Positions 9,641-18,394 of a stretch of 46,142 bases of DNA are shown here, one piece after another (the stretch's first letter is position 1; each line of letters begins with the position of its first letter). Location: assembly GCA_900316975.1 (NCBI GenBank), contig ONFA01000032.1, positions 1 through 46,142 of the forward strand. The letters are read 5' to 3'. The stretch is from an uncultured Prevotellaceae bacterium. GTDB lineage: Bacteria; Bacteroidota; Bacteroidia; Bacteroidales; Bacteroidaceae. The translations under genes were made by a program, and so were the position numbers. The notes below the pieces were generated by a model. It did not search any database. It worked only from the letters and a program-made list of their open reading frames with translations, and was not told the DNA's origin.

Positions 9641-11605
9641 TTACTGTTTTTTATTTTCATCCTCATCCAAATAACTTTCGTTCTGGACAAGAGCTGGATT
9701 AATCTTCATTTCCTTTCTTGCGACTGGCATATACATGAAGCCCATCTGGATCAACTTGATTGCCACGGCAGGACCTGCCTCACTATACTTCGTCGCCAAA
9801 CTCTGACGCATCTCCTGTGTATTGCCGGCACGACGCGATGCACGAACCAAGTCGTAGAAACGCTTGCCCTCGAAGAGGAACTCACGTCTGCGCTCATTCA
9901 TCAAGAGTTTGTGGTAACCGTCATAAGTTTCTGGTTGCACTGGGGCATACTGCTTCTTTGTCTGAACAACAGGATTCGAGCGGCGGTAAACGGCTGAAAT
10001 CAGGTTGAAAGCATCAAGTTTCAACTCGTCTGGAGTTGTCAATGAGTTACCACGCACAAGCACTGAAGCCTTGCGCATCTTTGCTTCATTAGACTCACCG
10101 CCATTTTGCGTTGCATCAGCATTGTCAGCGTCATCCTGCTGTTCCTCATCTGCCTTCTGCTCACCCTCTTGCGCCTCCTTATCGGCTGCATCCATATTGA
10201 AAGCCAACTCAATCTCAGCCTCAGCACGGAACAACATGATTTCAGTCAGACGATAAAGAATCCAGTTGGGGTGGAAATCATTATCATAAGGAAGAGAAGA
10301 ACGAGGAGCCACGTAGGTTGAACCTACACTACCGTATTCAGTAGAAGATGACACACCTGCCCAATTCGTTCCAACCACATACTTGTAGATGCTGGACACT
10401 CCACTCTCTTCATTGTAGTAGAAGGAAGCAATACTACGGTAGTCAGATGGTACCGAGAACAATCTTGAATCTGAATAAGTGTCGGTAGTCGTAGGCTTGC
10501 TTTCAAACAAACTTTCAGCAGCCTTCACCCATTGAGAACGAGAACTCGTTCCATACATTTGCTCAATAACATGGTTGCCATTGTTATCACTAATAGTATA
10601 CGAACGATTCGCAACCTTGTTGTGATATGTTATTTCAAAGAGTGTCTCAAAAGAAGCACCATCACCAAAGATTGCAGTGGTGGCAGCAGGACCATTCTCG
10701 TTGTGGCCAACAGAAATTTCCTCAGCTAACAATGGATATCCATAGTCCTTGTACACTTCCTGATCTATATCCTCCTTGGCATCACCTTCGTCATAGCGCT
10801 GCATCTTATAATTGAGAATCCAGTCACAGCAGTCGATACACTTTCTGTAGTAATCGTTCTGTTCTGCCTTGCTGAGTTTATAATCTGACGCACGCCACAA
10901 ATAGAGTTCTGCCAACAAAGCATACATGGCAGGACGTGTCACTTTACCAGTGTTCGTGGTATTGTCAACGCCTGACTTCAAGGTCTGGTTGTTGTTACGA
11001 AGCGGAGCGTAGTCCTTGCATGACTCGATGTCAGCAATCAGTGTATCCAACACCGCTTCGAACTTAGTCTGAGGCAGACGATAAGTCTGCGTGTCATCCA
11101 AAGAAGGTTCCAATGTGAAAGGAACGTCCCTAAAAGTCTTGATGAGTGTCAGGTAACAATAGTCACGGATGAAAGAGCATTCAGCCTTGTTGACACGATA
11201 GTCGGACTCCGTGTAGTTGGGGTCCTTCTTCATCACCTGAGGTGCCTCATACATAGCAATGTTACAATAGTTGATGACCTTATAGAGTGAACTCCAATCG
11301 CAGAACTGATTGGTGGTCTTCACACTTCCCTTGAGCAAGAATCTCAAATCGTCAGACTGGCTCTGACCTGCCTGCACATTGTCGGAACGGCATTCGCCCC
11401 AAACCGCCAAACGGGTCAAAACATTTTGCGAACTAAAGGCTCCGTAGCAAGAGGTCACCACGCTCTCCACATCATCTTTGTTGGTCCAGAAGTTCTCATA
11501 GACCACCTCGTTGAGGGGGAGCAGGTCGATGTCGCAGGAACTGAAGCCAAATCCTGCAGCAACCAATGCGACAGCCGATAATATTCTATTTTTTATTTTT
11601 TTCAT
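9641..11605 (-). CDS. SusD/RagB-family outer-membrane lipoprotein
   Basis: The 654-aa product has a lipobox Cys at residue 24 (SSCDIDLLP). SusD hallmarks are the N-terminal NFWTNKDDVESVVTSCYGAF, the tetratricopeptide-like helices (SFIRDYCYLTLIKTFRDVPF, LLAELYLWRAS), and the C-terminal ERRREFLFEGKRFYDLVR. It partners the SusC 18 bp upstream. Unusual: an acidic, Gln/Asp/Ala-rich insert at about residues 470-505 sits just before the conserved segment FNLISAVYRRSNP. It is followed by EAKMRK (507-512) and GNSLTT, a motif repeated at the C-terminus of the 638-aa FAS1 protein. The insert is in frame and the domain is otherwise complete. The substrate is not identifiable. Confidence 0.93.
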   Translation of the reverse strand: MKKIKNRILSAVALVAAGFGFSSCDIDLLPLNEVVYENFWTNKDDVESVVTSCYGAFSSQNVLTRLAVWGECRSDNVQAGQSQSDDLRFLLKGSVKTTNQFCDWSSLYKVINYCNIAMYEAPQVMKKDPNYTESDYRVNKAECSFIRDYCYLTLIKTFRDVPFTLEPSLDDTQTYRLPQTKFEAVLDTLIADIESCKDYAPLRNNNQTLKSGVDNTTNTGKVTRPAMYALLAELYLWRASDYKLSKAEQNDYYRKCIDCCDWILNYKMQRYDEGDAKEDIDQEVYKDYGYPLLAEEISVGHNENGPAATTAIFGDGASFETLFEITYHNKVANRSYTISDNNGNHVIEQMYGTSSRSQWVKAAESLFESKPTTTDTYSDSRLFSVPSDYRSIASFYYNEESGVSSIYKYVVGTNWAGVSSSTEYGSVGSTYVAPRSSLPYDNDFHPNWILYRLTEIMLFRAEAEIELAFNMDAADKEAQEGEQKADEEQQDDADNADATQNGGESNEAKMRKASVLVRGNSLTTPDELKLDAFNLISAVYRRSNPVVQTKKQYAPVQPETYDGYHKLLMNERRREFLFEGKRFYDLVRASRRAGNTQEMRQSLATKYSEAGPAVAIKLIQMGFMYMPVARKEMKINPALVQNESYLDEDENKKQ

Positions 11606-11623
11606 GACTTTAAGCCCTTTTTA

Positions 11624-14600
11624 TTAGAATGAAACATTAATACCGAATTGGAACGAACGTGAACGCGGGTTCGTGTCACCATCATACGCTGCCCTATAAC
11701 CACCTGCACCGTGCTCTGGATCAAGACCTGAGTACTTGGTGAGGCAGAATGCATTGTTGAGCAGCAAGTTCAAACGCAGTGAACTCAAGCCCCACTTCTT
11801 CAACAGTTTAGGATCAAACGAATAGGACAATTGTGCATAGTTCAGACGGAGGAAAGAAGCATCTTCCACGAATCGGTCAGAACCCAGATAGTTGTAAGTG
11901 TCGAACTGAGTTTTTGTTGTGGCTGCACGTGGCAGAGGTGCAACATCACCTTCGTTGTGCCAACGCCAGTTCACTGCAATCGACTGGTTGTTGTTGTTAG
12001 ACATGTTCTCCAAGTCCGCGCGGGCAGTATTGATTACCTTGAAACCTGTACGGAAGTTGAATTGGAGGTTGAGATCCCATCTCTTATAGTGGAATTTGGT
12101 ACCAAAACCACCCGTAATCTTAGGCAGTGAAGAGCCCAGATAGACGATATCCAATTCATTGATCTGACCATCGTGGTTGATGTCCTCATAGATAGCATCA
12201 CCACCCACAAATGCGTACTGGTTAGTTCCGCCATAGTTGAAGTACATCATCTTAGGAGCACCTGTCGAGTCAAAGATAGGCTCTCCCTTCTCGTTGCGCA
12301 CCACTGGAGAGTTAGGACCACTCAGTCCTTCCACCTCTTCGTCAGAGTACTCAGAGTATGCATAAACGCCCTTATAGCGGAAACCGTAGATAGAGTTCAA
12401 CGGGTTATTGAGTTGAACACGAGAAAGATATTGTTTATTCTGATAATTGCACTCTTCGTTCAAACCATCCAAAAGGGTTGCATCCATTGACAGCACACGG
12501 TTGCGGTTATTAGCGAAAGACACATTAAAGTCCATCGAGAAGTCGCCAGCCCTAACAATGCCATTACCGTTGATGTTGAACTCCCATCCCTTATTGCTCA
12601 TCGAGCCGTCATTATACCAACTCAGGCCGGTGTAACCAGAAGATGATGGAATACCATAATTTTGCTGCAACAAATCAGTCGTCTTAGAAGTGTAGATATC
12701 AACGTTTGCATCAATAGTTCTTCTATGGCTTTCATCCAGATAGAAACCGAAGTCGAAACCAACCTGGAAGGAGTTTTTCTTCTCATATCTCAGACCTGCC
12801 AGACGGATATTGTTTGGAATAACGGATGAAGCACCCATATAACCAGGGCCGGAACCATACTTAGAACGCCAGAGGTCACCACCTGGAGCACGACCAGAAT
12901 AACCCCATGATGGACGGATTGACAACATGGAGAGCCATTTCACCTTTTCCATGAATGGTTCCTTGCTGATGTTCCAACGACCTGACAATGCAGGGAAGAA
13001 ACCCCATGGACGGTCTGGTCCAAAGGCTGTTGTACAGTCACCACGAAGCACACCAGTAACACTATAACGCCCCTTGTAAGAGTAGTGAGCCTGGAAAGTC
13101 AAGTTCTGGCTCCTTGAATGACCTGCACCTGAACCGTAACTACTAATGACACCACCTGCAAGAGTTGATGTGATATCAGCCGTTGTTGGCAACATGCTCT
13201 TACCGGTATTTTGGCTTGAACTATTGCCCTGTCCATAATCATAGCGTCCCATCACCATCAGAGAGTGACCTTCCTTATTGAAGTGAGGCGTATAGGTCAA
13301 CGTGTGACGAGTGGACATGTTGTGGCTCTTCGAACTGCTTGCTGATGCAGCGTTATAATTACCAGAGAACATCGTGCTGGAAGAGAGCCATCCTGGCACA
13401 TAACTGCTGTTGTCACCATTACTGATTGAGAAAAGAATTTGTCCTTCATAACGCAACTGATGCTGGTCTGGCTGCGTGCCCAAGATGTCATACTGGAAGA
13501 TGAACTCCGGACGGAGGTTCAAATCAGTTGTTTTCTGTGATGAATTGTATGCTTTAGCCACAGGGTTCACCATATCATACTGATCTTTCAAATAAGTACT
13601 TGCTGCATATACACCAGTCTGTCTGGTAATCCAGTAGTTCATCGTATAGAACTCATCTGTGTCATTGCCGTTCGCATCTTCACGATAGATGGACAAGTTT
13701 GGCATCTTACGCTGAGCAACACCGATAGCATCTCCTGTGTTATGGAGGTCACGATTGGTGTAGTTGAAGTCGAAGTTCGTACGCACCTTGATACGGTCTG
13801 ACACATTGTAGTCAAGTGCCACACGGGTCGTGAAGCGGTCCATACCCTGCTTGATGATGTAGTTGGACTGTGTATCATAACCACCAGAAATACGGAAGGT
13901 AGCCTTCTCACCACCACCACTGATGTTGATACTGTGAGACTGCTGCACACCAAACTTTGTCACGGCATCAACCCAGTCGGTGTTGTCATTATACATATTA
14001 TATTCAGCCCATTCTGGTGCATAAGCAATTTCTGGGATGAAACTATTAGATGACTTATCAGCGAAACTTGACTCCTGACGAGGATTGAAGTAAGCCTCTT
14101 TCATGTACATGGTGTAGTCGTCACCATTGAGCAACTTGTAACGCTTGTAAATCCAGTTACCAGTCAGACGATAGTTGTAACTAACCCTTGTCTTACCTCT
14201 GGCACCACGCTTCGTCTTGATTTCAATGACACCGTTTGCACCCTTCGAACCCCAAATGGTCTGTGCGGCAGCATCCTTGAGGACGGTGATGGACTCGATA
14301 TCGTCAGGGTTCACCTGCAAGAGTTCTGCGAAACGTTCGTTGTTAGCATTTTCGAAGTCGAAACTTTCATCCACAGTGATGGGGTTACCATTCACTACAA
14401 CCAATGGGTTCTGGTTACCGTGAATGGTGGAAACACCACGCAGACGGATGGTTGTACCAGCACCAAGGTCACCAGAGTTGGCTACGATATCAAGACCTGC
14501 GACACGTCCTTGAAGGGCTTCATCAACAGATGTGATACCGACACCTTCAAACTCTTTCATGTCGATGGTCTGAGATGCTGTGGCAATCTGATCCATCGGG

Positions 14601-14971
14601 ATGGCAAGACCTGTGCTCTGGCTTTTTCGTACAGCCGTGACAGTGACTTCCTTGATGGTCGTATTGCTCTTGAGGACTATCTTTCCGAAAGCCCTCTTAT
14701 TGATGGGCAATTCGACTGTCTGACAACCAATGTAAGAAATACGGATTTTATCCTTAGGGTTCTTGATTGCAAAAGAGAAGTTACCGTTGATATCGGTAGT
14801 TCCATGAGCGACAATACGATTGTTGTGGTCAATTTCCACCACGTTACACATCATCAAAGGGTCGAAATCATCCCATACTTGACCGCTGATAATGTCGCCC
14901 GCTTTCACCTGCGCACTTGCCTGAATGCAGAAGCACGCTAAAAGCATGAGGATTGATATTATTTTTTTCAT
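11624..14971 (-). CDS. SusC-family TonB-dependent outer-membrane transporter
   Basis: The 1115-aa importer has a signal peptide (1-20), a carboxypeptidase-regulatory-like domain at about 27-100, a TonB-box-like stretch TIKEVTVTAV at about 105-114, a plug at about 120-258 (LQGRVAGLDI, then IRLRGVSTIHGNQNPLVVVNG and DIESITVLKDAAAQTIWGSKGANG), and a large barrel ending FQFGINVSF. Unlike the second SusC of the operon, it keeps a recognisable TonB box and the RG-rich plug motif. It lies 12 bp after the 949-aa FAS1 gene and 18 bp before its SusD partner, so the four genes down to 7505 form one module. Confidence 0.96.
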   Translation of the reverse strand: MKKIISILMLLACFCIQASAQVKAGDIISGQVWDDFDPLMMCNVVEIDHNNRIVAHGTTDINGNFSFAIKNPKDKIRISYIGCQTVELPINKRAFGKIVLKSNTTIKEVTVTAVRKSQSTGLAIPMDQIATASQTIDMKEFEGVGITSVDEALQGRVAGLDIVANSGDLGAGTTIRLRGVSTIHGNQNPLVVVNGNPITVDESFDFENANNERFAELLQVNPDDIESITVLKDAAAQTIWGSKGANGVIEIKTKRGARGKTRVSYNYRLTGNWIYKRYKLLNGDDYTMYMKEAYFNPRQESSFADKSSNSFIPEIAYAPEWAEYNMYNDNTDWVDAVTKFGVQQSHSINISGGGEKATFRISGGYDTQSNYIIKQGMDRFTTRVALDYNVSDRIKVRTNFDFNYTNRDLHNTGDAIGVAQRKMPNLSIYREDANGNDTDEFYTMNYWITRQTGVYAASTYLKDQYDMVNPVAKAYNSSQKTTDLNLRPEFIFQYDILGTQPDQHQLRYEGQILFSISNGDNSSYVPGWLSSSTMFSGNYNAASASSSKSHNMSTRHTLTYTPHFNKEGHSLMVMGRYDYGQGNSSSQNTGKSMLPTTADITSTLAGGVISSYGSGAGHSRSQNLTFQAHYSYKGRYSVTGVLRGDCTTAFGPDRPWGFFPALSGRWNISKEPFMEKVKWLSMLSIRPSWGYSGRAPGGDLWRSKYGSGPGYMGASSVIPNNIRLAGLRYEKKNSFQVGFDFGFYLDESHRRTIDANVDIYTSKTTDLLQQNYGIPSSSGYTGLSWYNDGSMSNKGWEFNINGNGIVRAGDFSMDFNVSFANNRNRVLSMDATLLDGLNEECNYQNKQYLSRVQLNNPLNSIYGFRYKGVYAYSEYSDEEVEGLSGPNSPVVRNEKGEPIFDSTGAPKMMYFNYGGTNQYAFVGGDAIYEDINHDGQINELDIVYLGSSLPKITGGFGTKFHYKRWDLNLQFNFRTGFKVINTARADLENMSNNNNQSIAVNWRWHNEGDVAPLPRAATTKTQFDTYNYLGSDRFVEDASFLRLNYAQLSYSFDPKLLKKWGLSSLRLNLLLNNAFCLTKYSGLDPEHGAGGYRAAYDGDTNPRSRSFQFGINVSF

Positions 14972-14983
14972 ATTCTGGACTTA

Positions 14984-17833
14984 TTATTCTGAAGTAAGTG
15001 GCTTATAAGTATAGGTGAACTGAGTTGGTATCTCGTTACCCTTTGAATCAAAGTGTGCACCATCGGCAAAAATCAGCGGATCCTCAATGCCATGTACGAC
15101 AACGAATGAAGAGTTGTTCATTCTCACACTGTTAGGATTCGTAATGGCGCCTCCGCTCTCAAACCAGTATTCACGTGCCATCAGGTTGTAAGCACCTTCA
15201 TCGGTCACGACTTTAGTCTGATGTCCGCCCAAGAACGCTCCGTTCTTGTCATATCCGTTGCGGCAGTCGGTCACATACATCTGACCACCTTTCACCTGGA
15301 CACTCAGTTTGTAAGGACGTCCTGGAGAATACTTACCACCCCATGATTCTTCACCTGTTGTCTCATCCACCTGAGTGGCCTTGATGAGTTCAGTCTTTGC
15401 AGTTTCGAAAGAACCCACAGTATCCACATCAACAAAAATGGCGTTGTCCTGAATGTGGTACTTCACAAAGTCGAGCATGACTTCACGGATGGAGTCTGCA
15501 CGAGACTTCAGTCTTTCGTCTGTTGGAGAAGAGGATGTAATGCCCATTTCCTCGTCATACAGTTCGGCGTCCTCAAGGTCCTGAAGTGTTGGAAGACCTG
15601 CTGCGTATGCCTTCTGCATCGCCGCGTTGGTTGGAGCATATACTGTGTAGTGGTAGTTGTTCAGAAGATATGTTGCCTTATTGGTGGTTGCGTCCTCAGA
15701 ACCAATCAGGCCTGGTGCCTTGAGGTTGAAGAGGTTACCAAAGGTCTGGTCTGCAGCCTGCCAGCCGTTCTTCGAGTTAGCCTTGCTAATCGCGCATGCC
15801 TCAACAATGCCGAAGAATTCTTTAAAGATGGAGTCACCCTTCACCACTGTATCATGCAGAGTCTTGGCTACAGAATTAGGAGTACCCATCACGATGCCAT
15901 CCGTTGCAATAGTGATACCATTGCGGATGTCTTCGCCATCGTATGCCTCAACAGTATGAAGTGGCTGGCCGATCACGTCTTGATAAGAACCTGAAACTTC
16001 ATAGTTCTTGGCGCCTTTCTTTTCCACTTTCACGAAATTGCGACCCTTAGTCTTATAATATTTCTTGCCTTCGCGATAAGGCTCCACGATGATCATATTG
16101 TCGAGCATGTCTTCCATACGGTTCTTGAGGATACCATTGGAAATACCGCCTCTGATGTGAGTGGCTGTACCCCTCTTGGTGAAGGTGCCATCACCATTGT
16201 CGTCACACTCATAGACGTCTGCATAGAGTTGCAATTTCTCGTCAAGTTTGAACTCCCACATTCTCTTCACAGTCTGTCCGTAAGAAACTGGGTCGATATA
16301 AGTCAAAAGACCATCGTTTGTCGGGAGCAGGAAAATGAATCGAGACACCATTGAGTTGAGGTAGTAGTTGTAGTTCATCGGAGTGATGACATTGTCCATC
16401 ACAGTGAAGCGTGACTTGTCAATCACTGCAGGGAACAACACTGAAGAATAGGATGCAGGTGCAAACACTTTATTGGTCAAGAACACGAGACCGTTGCAGC
16501 CGAGGAACACGCTGTCCACATCTTCTTTAGTGATACCGATAGGTTCGTTGGCATCGTTGAGCACTGCATCGAACTTGGAAGGAACAGATGAGGTGAATGC
16601 CTGAATCTGGTTCACACGAACCAAGTCGTCAAGTACAGAACTTGGCGTATTTTCGATTGTACCATAGTACTTCTCAATCACACCACCATTCCACCAGTTT
16701 CGGATAGCCTCGTCGGATGGAACCAACATGATGGCCATGTCTTCCATCATAGGCTGACGGTCGTTGGCGATTTCTGGAATATAGCCATTCCATCCCGGGT
16801 CGAACTTCAAAGCACCATCAAATGTGTTTCCGTTCTTGTCATACATGAACGGTGTGCTGGTTGCCATGGTAGAACCGAAGGAACGGTCGGAGAAGTAACG
16901 CTTCACGAAGACAGTGTCGAAATCTGTGCCCTTGCTCAAGTTGTAGGTCTCACGCAAGTTGATGGAGTCCTTCGGAGCAGCAAAACGTTCGATGATGCTG
17001 CTGAAGATGGACATCTTTGGGTTCTTGCGGATGATTTCAGACATGTTGTCCAGCGGAACGAGCACTTTATCCACCTGATGAACGAATCCGTTCTTACAGA
17101 AGATGTTGGAATTCGTCACACGAGAGTTGTTGACATAGATGTCGTCAGAATGGAAAGTTCCCTCTGGCTGGTTGTAGATAAAGTCAATGTCGGTGAAACT
17201 GAGTTGGTTCGAAGTCACGAACTTACCCGTGAAGTGAAGCATAGGTGCCGGATTCGATGCGTCCGTGAACAGGACGATAGAATCGCGGTTAGCACGCAAC
17301 TCGTTGAAGTAAGGGTTGTTTGGCAGAATACCTCTGTCATCGTCAGTCGCGATGTACATCACAGAGTCGAGCAACGACATGGATGTGGCACGACGACAAA
17401 CCTCACCTTTCGCTGGACGACCTGTACCTGGAGCCTGAGCCGATGAAAGCATCGTGGTCGAGTACGGGTTGTCGATCATTGACGTGTTGAGCAAAAGTTT
17501 CTTCTGCGCCAGCGAGAGGTCTTCATACTTCTTGACACCCCAATCGTTGTGCGCGTAGAAATCCGCGAACGCATCATCGTCAGCGATGAACATTGTTTTA
17601 CTACCGGTCTTGGAAAGAATCTCTGCCTGTCCAAGATCGTCAATCAGATGCAGATAGTTTGTAAAATTACCCTTGTTCTTCATGTAACCATAGATGTTGT
17701 CCAAACCTGAAGGTTGGTCTTCATCCAAGTTGTAACGGTCAGAACATGAGAAAATTCCCAAACCTGCAGCACACAGCGCACCTCCTACCAAGAGGTGTCT
17801 GCACAGTTTTTTCCTCTGAAAGTTATACAACAT
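14984..17833 (-). CDS. Multi-FAS1 surface lipoprotein, 949 aa
   Basis: First gene of the operon. Its lipobox Cys is residue 30 (GLGIFSCSD). Several fasciclin-like units can be made out: about 40-265 (KTMFIADDDAFADFY, then NIFCKNGFVHQVDKVLVPL), 268-480 (IMLVPSDEAIRNW, then CNGLVFLTNKVFAP), a degenerate unit at 480-690 (FIFLLPTNDGLLTYI), and a last one at 690-915 with YTVYAPTNAAMQKA and the YH pair of FAS1 domains in VKYHIQDN. FAS1 domains mediate adhesion or ligand binding in many organisms. Here, at the head of a SusC/SusD operon, the protein is likely a surface glycan-binding partner. Domain boundaries are approximate and no enzymatic motif is visible. Confidence 0.85.
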   Translation of the reverse strand: MLYNFQRKKLCRHLLVGGALCAAGLGIFSCSDRYNLDEDQPSGLDNIYGYMKNKGNFTNYLHLIDDLGQAEILSKTGSKTMFIADDDAFADFYAHNDWGVKKYEDLSLAQKKLLLNTSMIDNPYSTTMLSSAQAPGTGRPAKGEVCRRATSMSLLDSVMYIATDDDRGILPNNPYFNELRANRDSIVLFTDASNPAPMLHFTGKFVTSNQLSFTDIDFIYNQPEGTFHSDDIYVNNSRVTNSNIFCKNGFVHQVDKVLVPLDNMSEIIRKNPKMSIFSSIIERFAAPKDSINLRETYNLSKGTDFDTVFVKRYFSDRSFGSTMATSTPFMYDKNGNTFDGALKFDPGWNGYIPEIANDRQPMMEDMAIMLVPSDEAIRNWWNGGVIEKYYGTIENTPSSVLDDLVRVNQIQAFTSSVPSKFDAVLNDANEPIGITKEDVDSVFLGCNGLVFLTNKVFAPASYSSVLFPAVIDKSRFTVMDNVITPMNYNYYLNSMVSRFIFLLPTNDGLLTYIDPVSYGQTVKRMWEFKLDEKLQLYADVYECDDNGDGTFTKRGTATHIRGGISNGILKNRMEDMLDNMIIVEPYREGKKYYKTKGRNFVKVEKKGAKNYEVSGSYQDVIGQPLHTVEAYDGEDIRNGITIATDGIVMGTPNSVAKTLHDTVVKGDSIFKEFFGIVEACAISKANSKNGWQAADQTFGNLFNLKAPGLIGSEDATTNKATYLLNNYHYTVYAPTNAAMQKAYAAGLPTLQDLEDAELYDEEMGITSSSPTDERLKSRADSIREVMLDFVKYHIQDNAIFVDVDTVGSFETAKTELIKATQVDETTGEESWGGKYSPGRPYKLSVQVKGGQMYVTDCRNGYDKNGAFLGGHQTKVVTDEGAYNLMAREYWFESGGAITNPNSVRMNNSSFVVVHGIEDPLIFADGAHFDSKGNEIPTQFTYTYKPLTSE

Positions 17834-17964
17834 AATATTAATTAGAATAGATTGTTTGTCCTTCTAAATTGGAAAGTTTTAGTAAAAAGTATTATTCAAT
17901 TCTTAGCTATTCGATCCCCGTGGTCATATTTGGCCAAATTCCCACGTAAACCACATAACTTTTG

Positions 17965-17996
17965 CAAAGGAACAACTTTTTCGAGAGATAAACAAA
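17965..17996 (-). promoter_or_regulatory. Candidate promoter of the FAS1-SusC-SusD operon
   Basis: On the minus strand a TTTG (17993-17996) is separated by 20 bp from TTCCTTTG (17965-17972). The second element matches the Bacteroidetes -7 consensus TAnnTTTG except for one base. The start would lie about 125 nt before the first ATG. A 12-bp palindrome, ATTTGGCCAAAT (17928-17939), sits in the resulting leader and could be a protein-binding site. One mismatch in the core keeps this tentative. Confidence 0.35.
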
Positions 17997-18219
17997 AAAA
18001 AAATTAAAAGAATTGCAATAAAACTTAATTTTAACAATTCCGTTCCACTTTTGAGCCAATTTTGGTTAATTTTGTGTGGGAAACAGTGAAAAAAGTGAAA
18101 TCTCACCATGAAAAGGCACGATTCTGGAACGAGTCACAGACACAGAATTGGAACCAAAGAAACAAGGGGAAGGATTGATAATAACGTCAGTTCGACATGA
18201 CCACCTAAAACTTACACGA

Positions 18220-18308
18220 ACAACCCCAAAATCGACATCGTCGACATCGGTTTGCCGACATCGTCGACATCGATGCACCGATGTCGACGATGTCGATTTT
18301 GAGGTTGT
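18220..18308. repeat. Three-copy 17-bp repeat forming competing hairpins
   Basis: The 17-mer cgacatcgtcgacatcg occurs at 18233-18249 (A) and 18256-18272 (B), and inverted at 18279-18295 (C). A and C lie in 32-bp arms (18220-18251 and 18277-18308) that pair with a single mismatch across a 25-nt loop. B and C pair perfectly over 17 bp across a 6-nt loop. The two folds exclude each other. The unit is itself built of a 9-bp period (cgacatcgt). It may be a REP-like element, a cruciform, or a remnant of a small mobile element. Confidence 0.85.
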
Positions 18309-18321
18309 GGAAGAGGCAATC

Positions 18322-18358
18322 AAAAAGGGGCTACGCCGTCAAGACATAGCCCCTTTTT
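18322..18358 (-). terminator. Terminator downstream of the GH43 gene
   Basis: A perfect 12-bp inverted repeat (aaaaaggggcta / tagccccttttt) encloses a 13-nt loop, 36 bp after the GH43 stop. The A5 and T5 ends make it a good intrinsic terminator on either strand. It separates GH43 transcription from the FAS1-SusC operon. Confidence 0.88.
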
Positions 18359-18394
18359 GATGGGTGTATATTGTTTACCTGTAGGTGTGTAGGT

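Larger units (their letters stand above)
17834..18394. other. 560-bp intergenic region, no gene
   Basis: This gap separates the GH43 gene from the FAS1-SusC operon. It holds the GH43 terminator (18322-18358), the three-copy repeat (18220-18308), then about 250 bp of ordinary AT-rich sequence and the candidate promoter. Short ORFs on both strands across the repeat encode low-complexity Ser/Thr/Asp text produced by the repeat itself and have no family resemblance. Confidence 0.8.

Noticed and set aside
18148..18360. 70-codon plus-strand ORF (and an opposite-strand ORF) across the repeat
   Set aside because: The repeat itself generates the Ser/Thr/Asp-rich text and the ORF runs into the terminator; no start signal or homology.
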